In this document: positions 17,821 through 30,155 of the stretch, piece by piece
Position numbering within the stretch: position 1 is the first letter of the stretch
How the letters are laid out: the number at the start of each line of letters is the position of its first letter
NCBI GenBank assembly: GCA_020631735.1
Contig: CM036159.1
Span: 16,283,511 to 16,347,510, forward strand
Reading direction: 5' to 3'
DNA length: 64,000 bases
Origin: Saccharum officinarum
Taxonomy: Eukaryota; Streptophyta; Magnoliopsida; Poales; Poaceae
Notes under the pieces: generated by a model
What the model saw: only the letters and a program-made list of their open reading frames with translations
Databases searched by the model: none
What the model was told of the DNA's origin: nothing
Translations under genes and position numbers: made by a program

Positions 17821-20680
17821 TTATTCAACCATGCTACCATGCAGTAGTATTGCAGTGTGCGCCTGCAACCTGCATGCCGTTTATAGCTTGTAGCCTATAA
17901 ATATGAGAAGGATATGCGCACAGCGCACTGAACTGAAGGCTAAGAAAGACACCTACTGCATTACTGTAACGCCGTTGCACCAAGAAACTTTACATGTCGT
18001 CATGGACAGCAAACAGTGTACCTCAGTCCGTAGTGTTACAGGTTTGCAGCATTTTGCATATATAATGCTCGTTAAGTTAATTTCTGATGGATCCGTTATG
18101 ATTAAGACTTGATAAGTAATAACCCCATTGGACAAATAGCTAGCTTAATCCATATGAAAACCAAATTGTAGAAGTGTCAAGTGACCCGATTCTAGATGCT
18201 TCAATAGGCTGCGAAGGCCGTTGGTTGCTAGCTTGATACAGGCAGCAACTGGAGTGCATGCTGTTGGTGTTGCGGCAGTGCGCGAACGTGACAGGCACAG
18301 TGGGTCAGTGGCGTTGGGCTTTCTTTAACCTTGCATGGATCGGTATCGCTGGGGCTTGTGGCCGTTTTTCCGCTTAGTTTTGTTCATGCATAGCCTTGGC
18401 CATTGCCACACCAAGGGCTGCAGCTGTTGCTGGCTTGCTGCTTGGTTTGTACCGTTGATGATAAGTGGTGCTGATGCAGCAAGCATTTCTGATCGTAGAG
18501 ATAGGGGCTGTGCTGACTTTGCCTCGCCTGCCTTGCTGCGTTGGCCTGAGCCGCGAGAAGCTTGCCCGAGCCAGCGAGACAATTTGGCTATCTCACCTAA
18601 AATGCACGTTGGCTCGCCCTCGCTGGGCAAGGTGTAACAGTGTCCAGCAAAGGAACCAAGCAGCCCCTATAGTTCTTAGACTGTTGGTACACTTGTTTCT
18701 CTGTCATATACTCACAAGGCTTGCAATACTTTGACCCACCTGTTATTGCTTCGTTTTCTTGTCACAAACAATGTCTAAGATGTGCCAAACAAATTGTTAC
18801 CACGCTAACACACCCCTAACTCGGTTACCATGACACGTAGGGAGACCTTTGGAAGTTGGACCAAGCCTGGTGAAGATGTGCTAAGAGCAACTACAGCTTC
18901 TTCAAATATTGTCAGCTTCTTCAAATATTGTCATTCTCTGTTCCTAGTTTCTCGCTAGCCAAAGATGGTGAGCGGGGCTCATTGTCCAAAGTGCGCGAAA
19001 GATATAGAGAAGCTATTAGATCGTGGAAAGATCTAGAGACCGATTTTTATTCAAATGACTCTCCGAATGATAATTTAAAGAGTGAGTTTAAAGAAGATTG
19101 TATCAGAGATGCTCTCATATACTAATACAATGGGGATTGTTCGGTCAATCACTGGCCTATTCCTAGGTATGGCGGTTATATGCCTTGAAGATCAATTTCT
19201 TAAAAACATAATTAAGAATAGAAATAGCCTTGTGGAGATGCCATATGTTAAGTTTAGCCAAGATACTAGCCGGAGAGGCCTTTTCACTAGCGAAAAAAAA
19301 ACGATTTTAAGAGAGAAGACTTTTGATAGCAGAGGTAGGCTAAAAATGAGGCGGTGTCTCAAATATCCACCAACTTTTTACCTCGTGTTGTTGAGCATAG
19401 CAACACTTCCGGGTCGTGAGCTTATGGATGTTTAGTGCATTATATGAGTGGGGTTTCTTCCTCCATGATCTGCAATGACATTTTGGACCGTGCATCGTCA
19501 CGTTCGCGAAAAAAAAAATTGGACCGTGCATGCAAATGACATTAGGTCATCGTTTTTTGTGCTTTGGGCACCTCGTCCATCTCTAGCACTTGGACGGCGA
19601 CAACGTCATTGCCGAGATGCCGATGACATTGGTGTTAGGCACTTCTGGGCTGAATATATAGATGAACTCGGAACTTGAAAGCCGGTAAGAGAGAACAACA
19701 CTTCAGGGCCGACCATGCGGGAGGTTCTATAGGCTCCTCGCAGCAAGGTTTCTTCAAGCAACCTAGGATGTTCTCGTACATGTGATAGGCATTGTTGTGC
19801 TAATGTGAGTAATTCAAGAGAATAACATATGGATAGAGGTTGACTTCTCGTCTTTTACCTTTCAGCTGATAGAACTCGTATTGATAACGTGTTGAGAAAA
19901 CGTTTTATTGTTCAGTGTATGGACACAATGCACAATATAAACATAGAGAAATGAGGACAAAAGAGGGTTCTTTATTTCTCACTTATCTTATATACAATGA
20001 GTACCCAGCTTCAGGGCTCTCCTTTCGTCTTCTTTTATACTACTCGAGGATTCAACCGGTGGCAAGTCCATCTTGTGTTTATTTTCAGTGAGGCGCCTCA
20101 GGGTCGATCGAGCGCATGGCAACGTAACGCCAGCCATGTGCTCAACGTACCTGCACCTCTCGATCTTGGCCACGGGCCACCATGCACCATGGCAGCCGCG
20201 CGTGCCTGGCAGGCTGGGGCATGAAACACGCGGCCCTGCGGTGGACTAGCTACTGCAACACTGCTCCAGTTTGGGTTCAGATTTCGGAACAAAAAAAGTT
20301 ACCTGTGTCAACGCTCCTGCAGAGTCCACGCTCGCTATAAAATTGAACATTCTACATTTTACAGTAAGAACAAGCGAAGCATCGTTCTTGTGTTCGAGGG
20401 TCAGGGGAGAAGGTTTTGTAGAGCCATACATGTGCAAATCAGTGCAGGAGCTCAAACTGTCCGAGCTTCCATGATGTTAAAATTAGTGCCACGTCGCACA
20501 CAGAGATGGTGCTGTGCGCAGACACGATCATGACTGGAGACGCTACAACAAGATAGGCAGAATTTCAGACATTTGACCTACCTAGAAACATGTACAGTAA
20601 GTATACTGTATTTATCCAGGACCTACTAATCATCCCCTGAAGTTTCATTGCACATGCTGTCAGCAGTTAGATTGTACAAT
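17821..20680. other. Intergenic between the convergent KNOX and BORCS5-like genes
   Basis: It should hold both 3' untranslated regions. A tandem pair of a 19-bp unit (CAGCTTCTTCAAATATTGT) lies at about 18895-18935, and a small inverted repeat (CTTGCCCGAGCCAGCGAG with its complement) at about 18560-18633. An open frame at 19082-19435 (117 codons) persists in the other copy with several amino-acid changes. I recognise no domain in it and do not call it a gene. Confidence 0.5.
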
Positions 20681-22592
20681 TCAGGACTCTTGTTTTGGGT
20701 CAAGTGAACCGCTACCTTCTGCCTCCACTCTAGCAGGCATGAAAGGTTGAACAGATGATCGTAGGCTTTCCGGTCCTTCTGCAGCAATTCTCTTGCACAG
20801 TGCATCGCAGTTGCTTATAACTTCAGTTAACCTGCCCTTCAACTCACCAACTTCGATCTGCAATGGATGAACTGCGATATTGAAGAGGGGAATGTCAGAA
20901 CGTAATCCGGATACTCCCATGATATTCTAAACCATTCCGAACAGGTAGTAATAGCTGCACAAACTAACATTGCTCGCTTGCCTCAATTAGGCTAGAGCTA
21001 AAATGTCCACAAAATGTGGTGGGCGGCTTCTTTACAGATGAGGACCTACTTAAGAAAGAAAATTGCATCATTACCTTCAGCAAGATTGTGGGAGGTGGAT
21101 CTCATGGAAGTAAGAGAATAGTTGAACCGCTGGAGAAGCTTAACTGCCAATGCATCAGCTGTTTCTATCTTGTTTTCTATCTCCTCCTGCAACAAGATAT
21201 TCCATATTAGAGCTGCTTATCATAAACTAGCCGACAAACAAAAACAAAGGAATTGCTAAGCTCTAACAGTAGCAATGCTATATCTCCTAAGTCAGACTTC
21301 AGAGACATATGTTCTGTAAGTATCCAAGCACTGCTTGCATATTTACCTCGAACATTTAGAATTCATTACTTAATTTCTCCATGGCACTTTAAGTGCAGAG
21401 CTGCATATCTACTGTAAGCACTGCAGTTCAACAATGACATGAATACACTATGACAAATATTGGTCAAAAAATGAAACTAAAAGGAAACTCGGGGGGAAAA
21501 AAGACAACTATTCATAAAAATGAATACTAAATCTTATCTTCCAAAATTCATGCAACTAAACTCAGAAGGCAATGTCTAGACTGAAACAACAGCTGGTTTT
21601 TGCCCACCAAGTTGATATTTACCACCACAAAAACCAGTTTCACATTAATTCACAAGATCGTGTTTATATGGTGACAAACAGAACAAGCAACACAGTTACA
21701 CAGAGCACATAGAACAAAAGGCCTTTGGTAACTGACACTGCGATTTATCTATATTATTCGCCTTGCTATCAAGATAAAATACCAACAGAGAGAATAACTG
21801 CAAAAAAATGAAGGTATATTCAAAACAATAGGATAGCATACTGTAGGCTTTAACCTAGTAACTCAAACCACAATATCATATATCCTGATCGACTCCCCTA
21901 GTCCCCTCAGTAATTGATAGAGAGAGCTCTTACAAGAATTCCACCTACCTGCTTTCGGCTAATTTTCTTGGCATTCTCTTCTTGCCATTCACGGTACATG
22001 GAGAAAAGCTCAGCTAGGACATTTGGGTTCAGATTTCCTACAGATAAATTAACGTGACACTGTAAGTTTCAACAAGAATAATGGAAATGCAACAATGTTT
22101 GATGTATACTATTTCGAGTACAGCGTGTTTCCAATTAGTCAATTATATACATTCCCAGACACCACTATGCAGAATCTCGCCTGCATAGTAATACACAAAC
22201 TAACCAAAATAGCATCCTGGCTGGCAGCCACTCACCAGAGGTGGCTGAGGAGATAGAGGGCTTCCGGACGAGGATATCGGTGAGGCTGCTCTCTGCCTCC
22301 GCTTCAGATTGAGAGCTCAATAGCGGCGGAGCCTACAAATCCCCAACAGCATAACCCCAACCGAAGTCAAAAGCGTTAATACGAAGGGCATCTCGGCATG
22401 GGCATCAGCAGGGAGAGTCAGGAGACAAGAGAGTTCAGGCCTTACTATGGTGAGAGACCGGATGCGGCGGACGAGGGGATCGGCGTCGGCGTCGTCGCGC
22501 CGGCCCTCGGACACCGTCGTGATCTCATCAGCCCACTGCGGCCGCGGCTGCTGCACCTGCTGCCTAGACAGAAGAGATTCGGACGCCCCCAT
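20681..22592 (-). CDS. BORCS5/LOH12CR1-like protein, five coding exons
   Basis: Minus-strand exons in order are 22592-22446, 22332-22236, 22037-21949, 21186-21075 and 20871-20681. All introns are GT-AG and join in phase to 211 codons plus TGA. The protein starts MGASES, fitting the N-myristoylation pattern M-G-x-x-x-S. A polar N-terminal region follows (RRIRSLTI, then LTDILVRKPS). The helical core begins LNPNVLAELFSMYREWQ and continues through KLLQRFNYSL, VGELKGRLTEVI and CDALCKRIAAEGPESL. That pattern and length match the LOH12CR1/BORCS5 family (human member about 196 residues). BORCS5 is a myristoylated subunit of BORC, which acts at lysosomal membranes. The plant role, presumably at endosomes or the vacuole, is inference. 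It is convergent with the KNOX gene. The family call is from recalled sequence pattern, not a search. Confidence 0.82.
20872..22445 (-). other. Introns of the BORCS5-like gene
   Basis: Four introns: 22445-22333, 22235-22038, 21948-21187 and 21074-20872. The 762-bp third intron (21187-21948) holds AT-rich sequence and no recognised element. Confidence 0.75.
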
Positions 22593-23265
22593 GAGACGGA
22601 GCCCTAGCCCAGTCGGGGATAGACGGAGGACGGCGGCGGGGAACCGCCGGAGCTGCCCGGATGCGGCCGCCGCCGGACTAGGATGCAGACGAGAGGCAAC
22701 GGTTCTACTGGCTGCCTTTCTCAGTTGGGCCTTTCAGCTGGGACAAGAGATTGAGGTGGGCCGAAAAGTTAACTTACCGGGCCAAACCCAATGTCTCGTC
22801 TCAGATCGAGCCCAACTTGTTGTGGTGGATACGTTGCAAAATGGGGAATTTTCTGGGTTAACCTTTTTATTTTGGAAAAAGTCCTTTTTTGATCCCCTTG
22901 ACTTTTTCGCATGTTTGATTTTCCGGCATCATTTATAAAAACTGTATTTTAGTTATTTCTCAACTTTGAAAACCATCTGTTTTTTTTACCATAGTGGTTT
23001 AAACAACGGTTTTGTCCAATGTAGCTCCACAGTCATTAGCCGCCAGGAGAGAAAACCAAATTATGTTGACAGTTCAAGGGTCAAATCAAACTACAATAGC
23101 TCTTCAGAAAATTATCCTGATATTTTTAGACAAATTATGCAATTAAAAATCCTAAAGTATGGTTTCACCTTAGAAAAATTATAGAAAATTTGGTTTACGT
23201 AAAAAAAAGTATGAGTTAAAACCATCCTTATCTTCTAGTGCATATATAGTGACGAGTTAGTTTAA
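22593..23265 (-). promoter_or_regulatory. 5' leader and promoter region of the BORCS5-like gene
   Basis: A GC-rich leader lies directly before the ATG (22593-22690). Farther out are GGGCC motifs at about 22726-22731, 22757-22762 and 22778-22783. These resemble the site II (TGGGCY) elements of plant housekeeping promoters. The remainder is AT-rich, without a gene, up to the gap. Confidence 0.4.
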
Positions 23266-23365
23266 NNNNNNNNNNNNNNNNNNNNNNNNNNNNNNNNNNN
23301 NNNNNNNNNNNNNNNNNNNNNNNNNNNNNNNNNNNNNNNNNNNNNNNNNNNNNNNNNNNNNNNNN
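23266..23365. other. Assembly gap of 100 N
   Basis: Exactly 100 N, a conventional placeholder for a gap of unknown size. The flanking contig ends overlap in content by about 6.8 kb. Confidence 0.99.
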
Positions 23366-23599
23366 GTCCTAAATTACAAAACATTCCAACTTTCTTGGAG
23401 AGTCAAAGTATCTAAAGTTTGAAGAATTTAATAAAGTAATAATATTTATGATACCAATATAAGTATCATTAGATTTTCATTAATTATATTTTCATGCTAC
23501 ACCTCATAATTTTTTGAAATTATCTCTATAATTTTGGTCAAATTGAGATGCTTTGACTCTCCAATAAAGTTAGAATAACTTAATTTGGAATGGAGGAGT
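23366..23599. mobile_element. Stowaway MITE, truncated by the contig start
   Basis: Second copy of the element at 16479-16721, missing its first bases because the contig begins inside it. It ends ATGGAGGAG before TA. Confidence 0.8.
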
Positions 23600-23997
23600 A
23601 CATAGCAAAAAATTTGTACCGAAAAAAGTCAAAGGGATTATAATTAATTTGGAACGGGGGAGTAATTAACTAGAGCTAGGGGTAGTCAACTTGTATCTCT
23701 ACTCTCCTCAATAGTTCTATGTGAGCCATAGGCAAAAAAAGACTGATGTAAACATCTGTGCCACTGTTTAATTCGCTCATTGATGCATTATTTTTTTTTC
23801 TCTCGAATACGCAAAAGCTTTGCGATTTTTGTATTAAGAGAAAAGTCTAGACAGACACACAACGCGCTAGATGAGCGCCAAGGAGGTCTAACACAGTCGT
23901 AGCTGGATTGTCCAAGTTGAACTCTTCCTCCAGTGCTGTTGATTATTGTACATATGTGAGGCCTAAGTAAATGCTATTTAACATTTGGCTGTACCAG

Positions 23998-24696
23998 AAG
24001 ATAAAACTGGAGTCTATATGTCCGACGATGACCAAGAAGAAGGCAGTGGCATGGAGGCAGAAGCAGCCCTCGGCATCGACCCTTGCTCCGATGACAAGGA
24101 GCTCAAGAAGCAGCTCCTCAGGAAATACAGCGGGTGTTTTGGGCAACCTGAGAAAGGAGCTGTCCAAGAAGAGGAAGAAAGCAAGCTCCCCAAGGAGGCT
24201 CGGCAGAAGCTGCTCAGCTGGTGGGAACTGCACTATCGATGGCCCTACCCTCGGTACGCATACGCAATTACACAGGCACACATATATATAGCTAAATGGT
24301 TGCATGCATGCATGGAAATTCCGAGCCACGCTATATACTACTACTCGTGTGCACATCACATACATATGATATGGGGGTGAGATGGATGATGGAGCGACGG
24401 TACCGCGGTGCGGCGCCATTGTTGCATGCATGCATGCATGTGCAGGAGATGGAGAAGATCGCACTGGCGGAGTCGACGGGGCTGGAGCAGAAGCAGATCA
24501 ACAACTGGTTCATCAACCAGCGAAGCGGCACTGGAAACCGTCGGAGGAGATGCAGTTTCGCGGTCATGGATGGGTTCCCACCCGGCGCCGCCGAACCCCC
24601 CGCGCGCTCTTCGTCGACGCACGCCTCGTGGGAGCAACGCCGGCGATGTTCTATGCCCGGCCGGAGCATGAGGCTCACGGCCTCTGGCACAATTGA
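23998..24696 (+). pseudogene. Second copy of KNOX exons 4 and 5, frameshifted
   Basis: Exon-4 copy 23998-24253 and exon-5 copy 24446-24696. Compared with 17125-17381 and 17572-17820 there are single-base indels in both exons. Exon 4 has an extra T near 24140, a missing G near 24181 and a missing C near 24250. Exon 5 has a missing G near 24522, an extra T near 24557, an extra C near 24580 and a changed C-run near 24600. These break the ELK region and homeodomain frame. No exons 1-3 lie between this copy and the first. The indels sit in homopolymers next to a contig end, so I read them as sequencing error in an assembly duplicate and not as a decayed paralogue. Confidence 0.8.
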
Positions 24697-27561
24697 TTAT
24701 TCAACCATGCTACCATGCAGTAGTATTGCAGTGTGCGCCTGCAACCTGCATGCCGTTTATAGCTTGTAGCCTATAAATATGAGAAGGATATGCGCACAGC
24801 GCACTGAACTGAAGGCTAAGAAAGACACCTACTGCATTACTGTAACGCCGTTGCACCAAGAAACTTTACATGTCGTCATGGACAGCAAACAGTGTACCTC
24901 CTTAGTCCGTAGTGTTACAGGTTTGCAGCATTTTGCATATATAATGCTCGTTAAGTTAATTTCTGATGGATCCGTTATGATTAAGACTTGATAAGTAATA
25001 ACCCCATTGGACAAATAGCTAGCTTAATCCATATGAAAACCAAATTGTAGAAGTGTCAAGTGACCCGATTCTAGATGCTTCAATAGGCTGCGAAGGCCGT
25101 TGGTTGCTAGCTTGATACAGGCAGCAACTGGAGTGCATGCTGTTGGTGTTGCGGCAGTGCGCGAACGTGACAGGCACAGTGGGTCAGTGGCGTTGGGCTT
25201 TCTTTAACCTTGCATGGATCGGTATCGCTGGGGCTTGTGGCCGTTTTTCCGCTTAGTTTTGTTCATGCATAGCCTTGGCCATTGCCACACCAAGGGCTGC
25301 AGCTGTTGCTGGCTTGCTGCTTGGTTTGTACCGTTGATGATAAGTGGTGCTGATGCAGCAAGCATTTCTGATCGTAGAGATAGGGGCTGTGCTGACTGCC
25401 GTTGCCTCGCCTGCCTTGCTGCGTTGGCCTGAGCCGCGAGAAGCTTGCCCGAGCCAGCGAGACAATGGCTATCTCACCAAAAATGCACGTTGGCTCGCCC
25501 TCGCTGGGCAAGGTGTAACAGTGTCCAGCAAAGGAACCAAGCAGCCCCTATAGTTCTTAGACTGTTGGTACACTTGTTTCTCTGTCATATACTCACAAGG
25601 CTTGCAATACTTTGACCCACCTGTTATTGCTTCGTTTTCTTGTCACAAACAATGTCTAAGATGTGCCAAACAAATTGTTACCACGCTAACACACCCCTAA
25701 CTCGGTTACCATGACACGTAGGGAGACCTTTGGAAGTTGGACCAAGCCTGGTGAAGATGTGCTAAGAGCAACTACAGCTTCTTCAAATATTGTCAGCTTC
25801 TTCAAATATTGTCATTCTCTGTTCCTAGTTTCTCGCTAGCCAAAGATGGTGAGCGGGGCTCATTGTCCAAAGTGCGCGAAAGATATATAGAAGCTATTAG
25901 AGCGTGGAAAGATCTAGAGACCGATTTTTATTCAAATAACTCTCCGAATGATAATTTAAAGAGTGAGTTTAAAAAAGATTGTATCAGAGATGCTCTCATA
26001 TACTAATACAATGGGGATTGTTCGGTCAATCACTGGCCTATTCCTAGGTATGGCGGTTATATGCCTTGAAGATCAATTTCTTAAAAACATAATTAAGAAT
26101 AGAAATAGCCTTGTGGAGATGCCATATGTTAAGTTTAGCCAAGATACTAGCCGGAGAGGCCTTTTCACTAGCGGAAAAAAAACGATTTTAAGAGAGAAGA
26201 CTTTTGATAGCAGAGGTAGGCTAAAAGTGAGGCGGTGTCTCAAATATCCACCAATTTTTTACCTCGTGTTGTTGAGCATAGCAACACTTCCGGGTCGTGA
26301 GCTTATGGATGCTTAGTGCATTATATGAGTGGGGTTTCTTCCTCCATGCTCTGCAATGACATTTTGGACCGTGCATCGTCACGTTCGCGAAAAAAAAAAT
26401 TGGACCGTGCATGCAAATGACATTAGGTCATCGTTTTTTGTGCTTTGGGCACCTCGTCCATCTCTAGCACTTGGACGGCGACAACGTCATTGCCGAGATG
26501 CCGATGACATTGGTGTTAGGCACTTCTGGGCTGAATATATAGATGAACTCGGAACTTGAAAGCCGGTAAGAGAGAACAACACTTCAGGGCCGACCATGCG
26601 GGAGGTTCTATAGGCTCCTCGCAGCAAGGTTTCTTCAAGCAACCTAGGATGTTCTCGTATATGTGATAGGCATTGTTGTGCTAATGTGAGTAATTCAAGA
26701 GAATAACATATGGATAGAGGTTGACTTCTCGTCTTTTACCTTTCAGCTGATAGAACTCGTATTGATAACGTGTTGAGAAAACGTTTTATTGTTCAGTGTA
26801 TGGACACAATGCACAATATAAACATAGAGAAATGAGGACAAAAGAGGGTTCTTTATTTCTCACTTATCTTATATACAATGAGTACCCAGCTTCAGGGCTC
26901 TCCTTTCGTCTTCTTTTATACTACTCGAGGATTCAACCGGTGGCAAGTCCATCTTGTGTTTATTTTCAGTGAGGCGCCTCAGGGTCGATCGAGCGCATGG
27001 CAACGTAACGCCAGCCATGTGCTCAACGTACCTGCACCTCTCGATCTTGGCCACGGGCCACCATGCACCATGGCAGCCGCGCGTGCCTGGCAGGCTGGGG
27101 CATGAAACACGCGGCCCTGCGGTGGACTAGCTACCGCAACACTGCTCCAGTTTGGGTTCAGATTTCGGAACAAAAAAAGTTACCTGTGTCAACGCTCCTG
27201 CAGAGTCCACGCTCGCTATAAAATTGAACATTCTACATTTTACAGTAAGAACAAGCGAAGCATCGTTCTTGTGTTCGAGGGTCAGGGGAGAAGGTTTTGT
27301 AGAGCCATACATGTGCAAATCAGTGCAGGAGCTCAAACTGTCCGAGCTTCCATGATGTTAAAATTAGTGCCACGTCGCACACAGAGATGGTGCTGTGCGC
27401 AGACACGATCATGACTGGAGACGCTACAACAAGATAGGCAGAATTTCAGACATTTGACCTACCTAGAAACATGTACAGTAAGTATACTGTATTTATCCAG
27501 GACCTACTAATCATCCCCTGAAGTTTCATTGCACATGCTGTCAGCAGTTAGATTGTACAAT
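24697..27561. other. Second copy of the KNOX/BORCS5-like intergenic region
   Basis: Near-identical to 17821-20680, including the 19-bp tandem pair. It adds no new gene. Confidence 0.7.
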
Positions 27562-29478
27562 TCAGGACTCTTGTTTTGGGTCAAGTGAACCGCTACCTTC
27601 TGCCTCCACTCTAGCAGGCATGAAAGGTTGAACAGATGATCGTAGGCTTTCCGGTCCTTCTGCAGCAATTCTCTTGCACAGTGCATCGCAGTTGCTTATA
27701 ACTTCAGTTAACCTGCCCTTCAACTCACCAACTTCGATCTGCAATGGATGAACTGCGATATTGAAGAGGGGAATGTCAGCACGTAATCCGGATACTCCCA
27801 TGATATTCTAAACCATTCCGAACAGGTAGTAATAGCTGCACAAACTAACATTGCTCGCTTGCCTCAATTAGGCTAGAGCTAAAATGTCCACAAAATGTGG
27901 TGGGCGGCTTCTTTACAGATGAGGACCTACTTAAGAAAGAAAATTGCATCATTACCTTCAGAAAGATTGTGGGAGGTGGATCTCATGGAAGTAAGAGAAT
28001 AGTTGAACCGCTGGAGAAGCTTAACTGCCAATGCATCAGCTGTTTCTATCTTGTTTTCTATCTCCTCCTGCAACAAGATATTCCATATTAGAGCTGCTTA
28101 TCATAAACTAGCCGACAAACAAAAACAAAGGAATTGCTAAGCTCTAACAGTAGCAATGCTATATCTCCTAAGTCAGACTTCAGAGACATATGTTCTGTAA
28201 GTATCCAAGCACTGCTTGCATATTTACCTCGAACATTTAGAATTCATTACTTAATTTCTCCATGGCACTTTAAGTGCAGAGCTGCATATCTACTGTAAGC
28301 ACTGCAGTTCAACAATGACAGGAATACACTGTGACAAATATTGGTCAAAAAATGAAACTAAAAGGAAACTGGGGGGGGGGAAAAAAAGACAACTATTCAT
28401 AAAAATGAATACTAAATCTTATCTTCCAAAATTCATGCAACTAAACTCAGAAGGCAATGTCTAGACTGAAACAACAACTGGTTTTTGCCCACCAAGTTGA
28501 TATTTACCACCACAAAAACCAGTTTCACATTAATTCACAAGATCGTGTTTATATGGTGACAAACAGAACAAGCAACACAGTTACACAGAGCACATAGAAC
28601 AAAAGGCCTTTGGTAACTGACACTGCGATTTATCTATATTATTCGCCTTGCTATCAAGATAAAATACCAACAGAGAGAATAACTGCAAAAAAATGAAGCT
28701 ATATTCAAAACAATAGGATAGCATACTGTAGGCTTTAACCTAGTAACTCAAACCACAATATCATATATCATGATCGACTCCCCTAGTCCCCTCAGTAATT
28801 GATAGAGAGAGCTCTTACAAGAATTCCACCTACCTGCTTTCGGCTAATTTTCTTGGCATTCTCTTCTTGCCATTCACGGTACATGGAGAAAAGCTCAGCT
28901 AGGACATTTGGGTTCAGATTTCCTACAGATAAATTAACGTGACACTGTAAGTTTCAACAAGAATAATGGAAATGCAACAATGTTTGATGTATACTATTTC
29001 GAGTACAGCGTGTTTCCAATTAGTCAATTATATACATTCCCAGACACCACTATGCAGAATCTCGCCTGCATAGTAATACACAAACTAAACCAAAATAGCA
29101 TCCTGGCTGGCAGCCACTCACCAGAGGTGGCTGAGGAGATAGAGGGCTTCCGGACGAGGATATCGGTGAGACTGCTCTCTGCCTCCGCTTCAGATTGAGA
29201 GCTCAATAGCGGCGGAGCCTACAAATCCCCAACAGCATAACCCCAACCGAAGTCAAAAGCGTTAATACGAAGGGCATCTCGGCATGGGCATCAGCAGGGA
29301 GAGTCAGGAGACAAGAGAGTTCAGGCCTTACTATGGTGAGAGACCGGATGCGGCGGACGAGGGGATCGGCGTCGGCGTCGTCGCGCCGGCCCTCGGACAC
29401 CGTCGTGATCTCATCAGCCCACTGCGGCCGCGGCTGCTGCACCTGCTGCCTAGACAGAAGAGATTCGGACGCCCCCAT
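27562..29478 (-). CDS. BORCS5/LOH12CR1-like protein, second copy of the gene
   Basis: Exons on the minus strand are 29478-29332, 29218-29122, 28922-28834, 28067-27956 and 27752-27562. All splice sites and the 211-codon frame are intact. I see only two coding differences from the copy at 20681-22592: a silent change in exon 2 and an Ala-to-Ser change near the end of exon 4 (NLAE to NLSE). The intact frame and sparse substitutions fit an alternative haplotype of the same gene joined across the gap. The features are those of the first copy: MGASES start, helical LOH12CR1-like core and acidic/polar C-terminus. Confidence 0.8.
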
Positions 29479-30155
29479 GAGACGGAGCCCTAGCCCAGTC
29501 GGGGATAGACGGAGGACGGCGGCGGGGAACCGCCGGAGCTGCCCGGATGCGGCCGCAGCCGGACTAGGATGCAGGCGAGAGGCAACGGTTCTACTGGCTG
29601 CCTTTCTCAGTTGGGCCTTTCAGCTGGGACAACGGTGTAGATTGAGGTGGGCCGAAAAGTTAACTTACCGGGCCACACCCAATGTCTCGTCTCAGATCGA
29701 GCCCAACTTGTTGTGGTGGATACGTTGCAAAATGGGGAATTTTCTGGGTTAACCTTTTTATTTTGGAAAAAGTCCTTTTTTGATCCCCTTGACTTTTTCG
29801 CATGTTTGATTTTCCGGCATCATTTATAAAAACTGGATTTTAGTTATTTCTCAACTTTGAAAACCATCTGTTTTTTTTACCATAGTGGTTTAAACAACGG
29901 TTTTGTCCAATGTAGCTCCACAGTCATTAGCCGCCAAGAGAGAAAACCAAATTATGTTGACAGTTCAAGGGTCAAATCAAACTACAATAGCTCTTCAGAA
30001 AATTATCCTGATATTTTTAGACAAATTATGCAATTAAAAATCCTAAAGTATGGTTTCACCTTAGAAAAATTATAGAAATTTTGGTTTACGTAAAAAAAAG
30101 TATGAGTTAAACCATCCTTATCTTCTAGTGCATATATAGTGACGAGTTAGTTTAA
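29479..30155 (-). promoter_or_regulatory. Second copy of the BORCS5-like 5' leader and promoter
   Basis: Corresponds to 22593-23265. It has a net extra 5 bp near 29632 (CGGTGTAG) between GGGCC motifs, plus a few substitutions. Confidence 0.4.

Larger units (their letters stand above)
23366..30155. repeat. Right copy of the 6.78-kb repeat (probable unmerged contig overlap)
   Basis: Matches 16487-23265. Differences are dense in the first 1.3 kb, mostly single-base indels in short homopolymers. Beyond about 24700 they become sparse and are mostly substitutions. The first pattern suggests unpolished contig-end sequence and the second suggests two haplotypes. Confidence 0.95.

Noticed and set aside
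19082..19435. 117-codon frame as a small gene
   Set aside because: No domain or homologue recognised. The only evidence of conservation is its assembly duplicate, which shows several amino-acid changes.
23998..24696. A second, frameshifted KNOX paralogue
   Set aside because: It lies in the contig-overlap repeat, lacks exons 1-3, and its indels are homopolymer changes next to a contig end.
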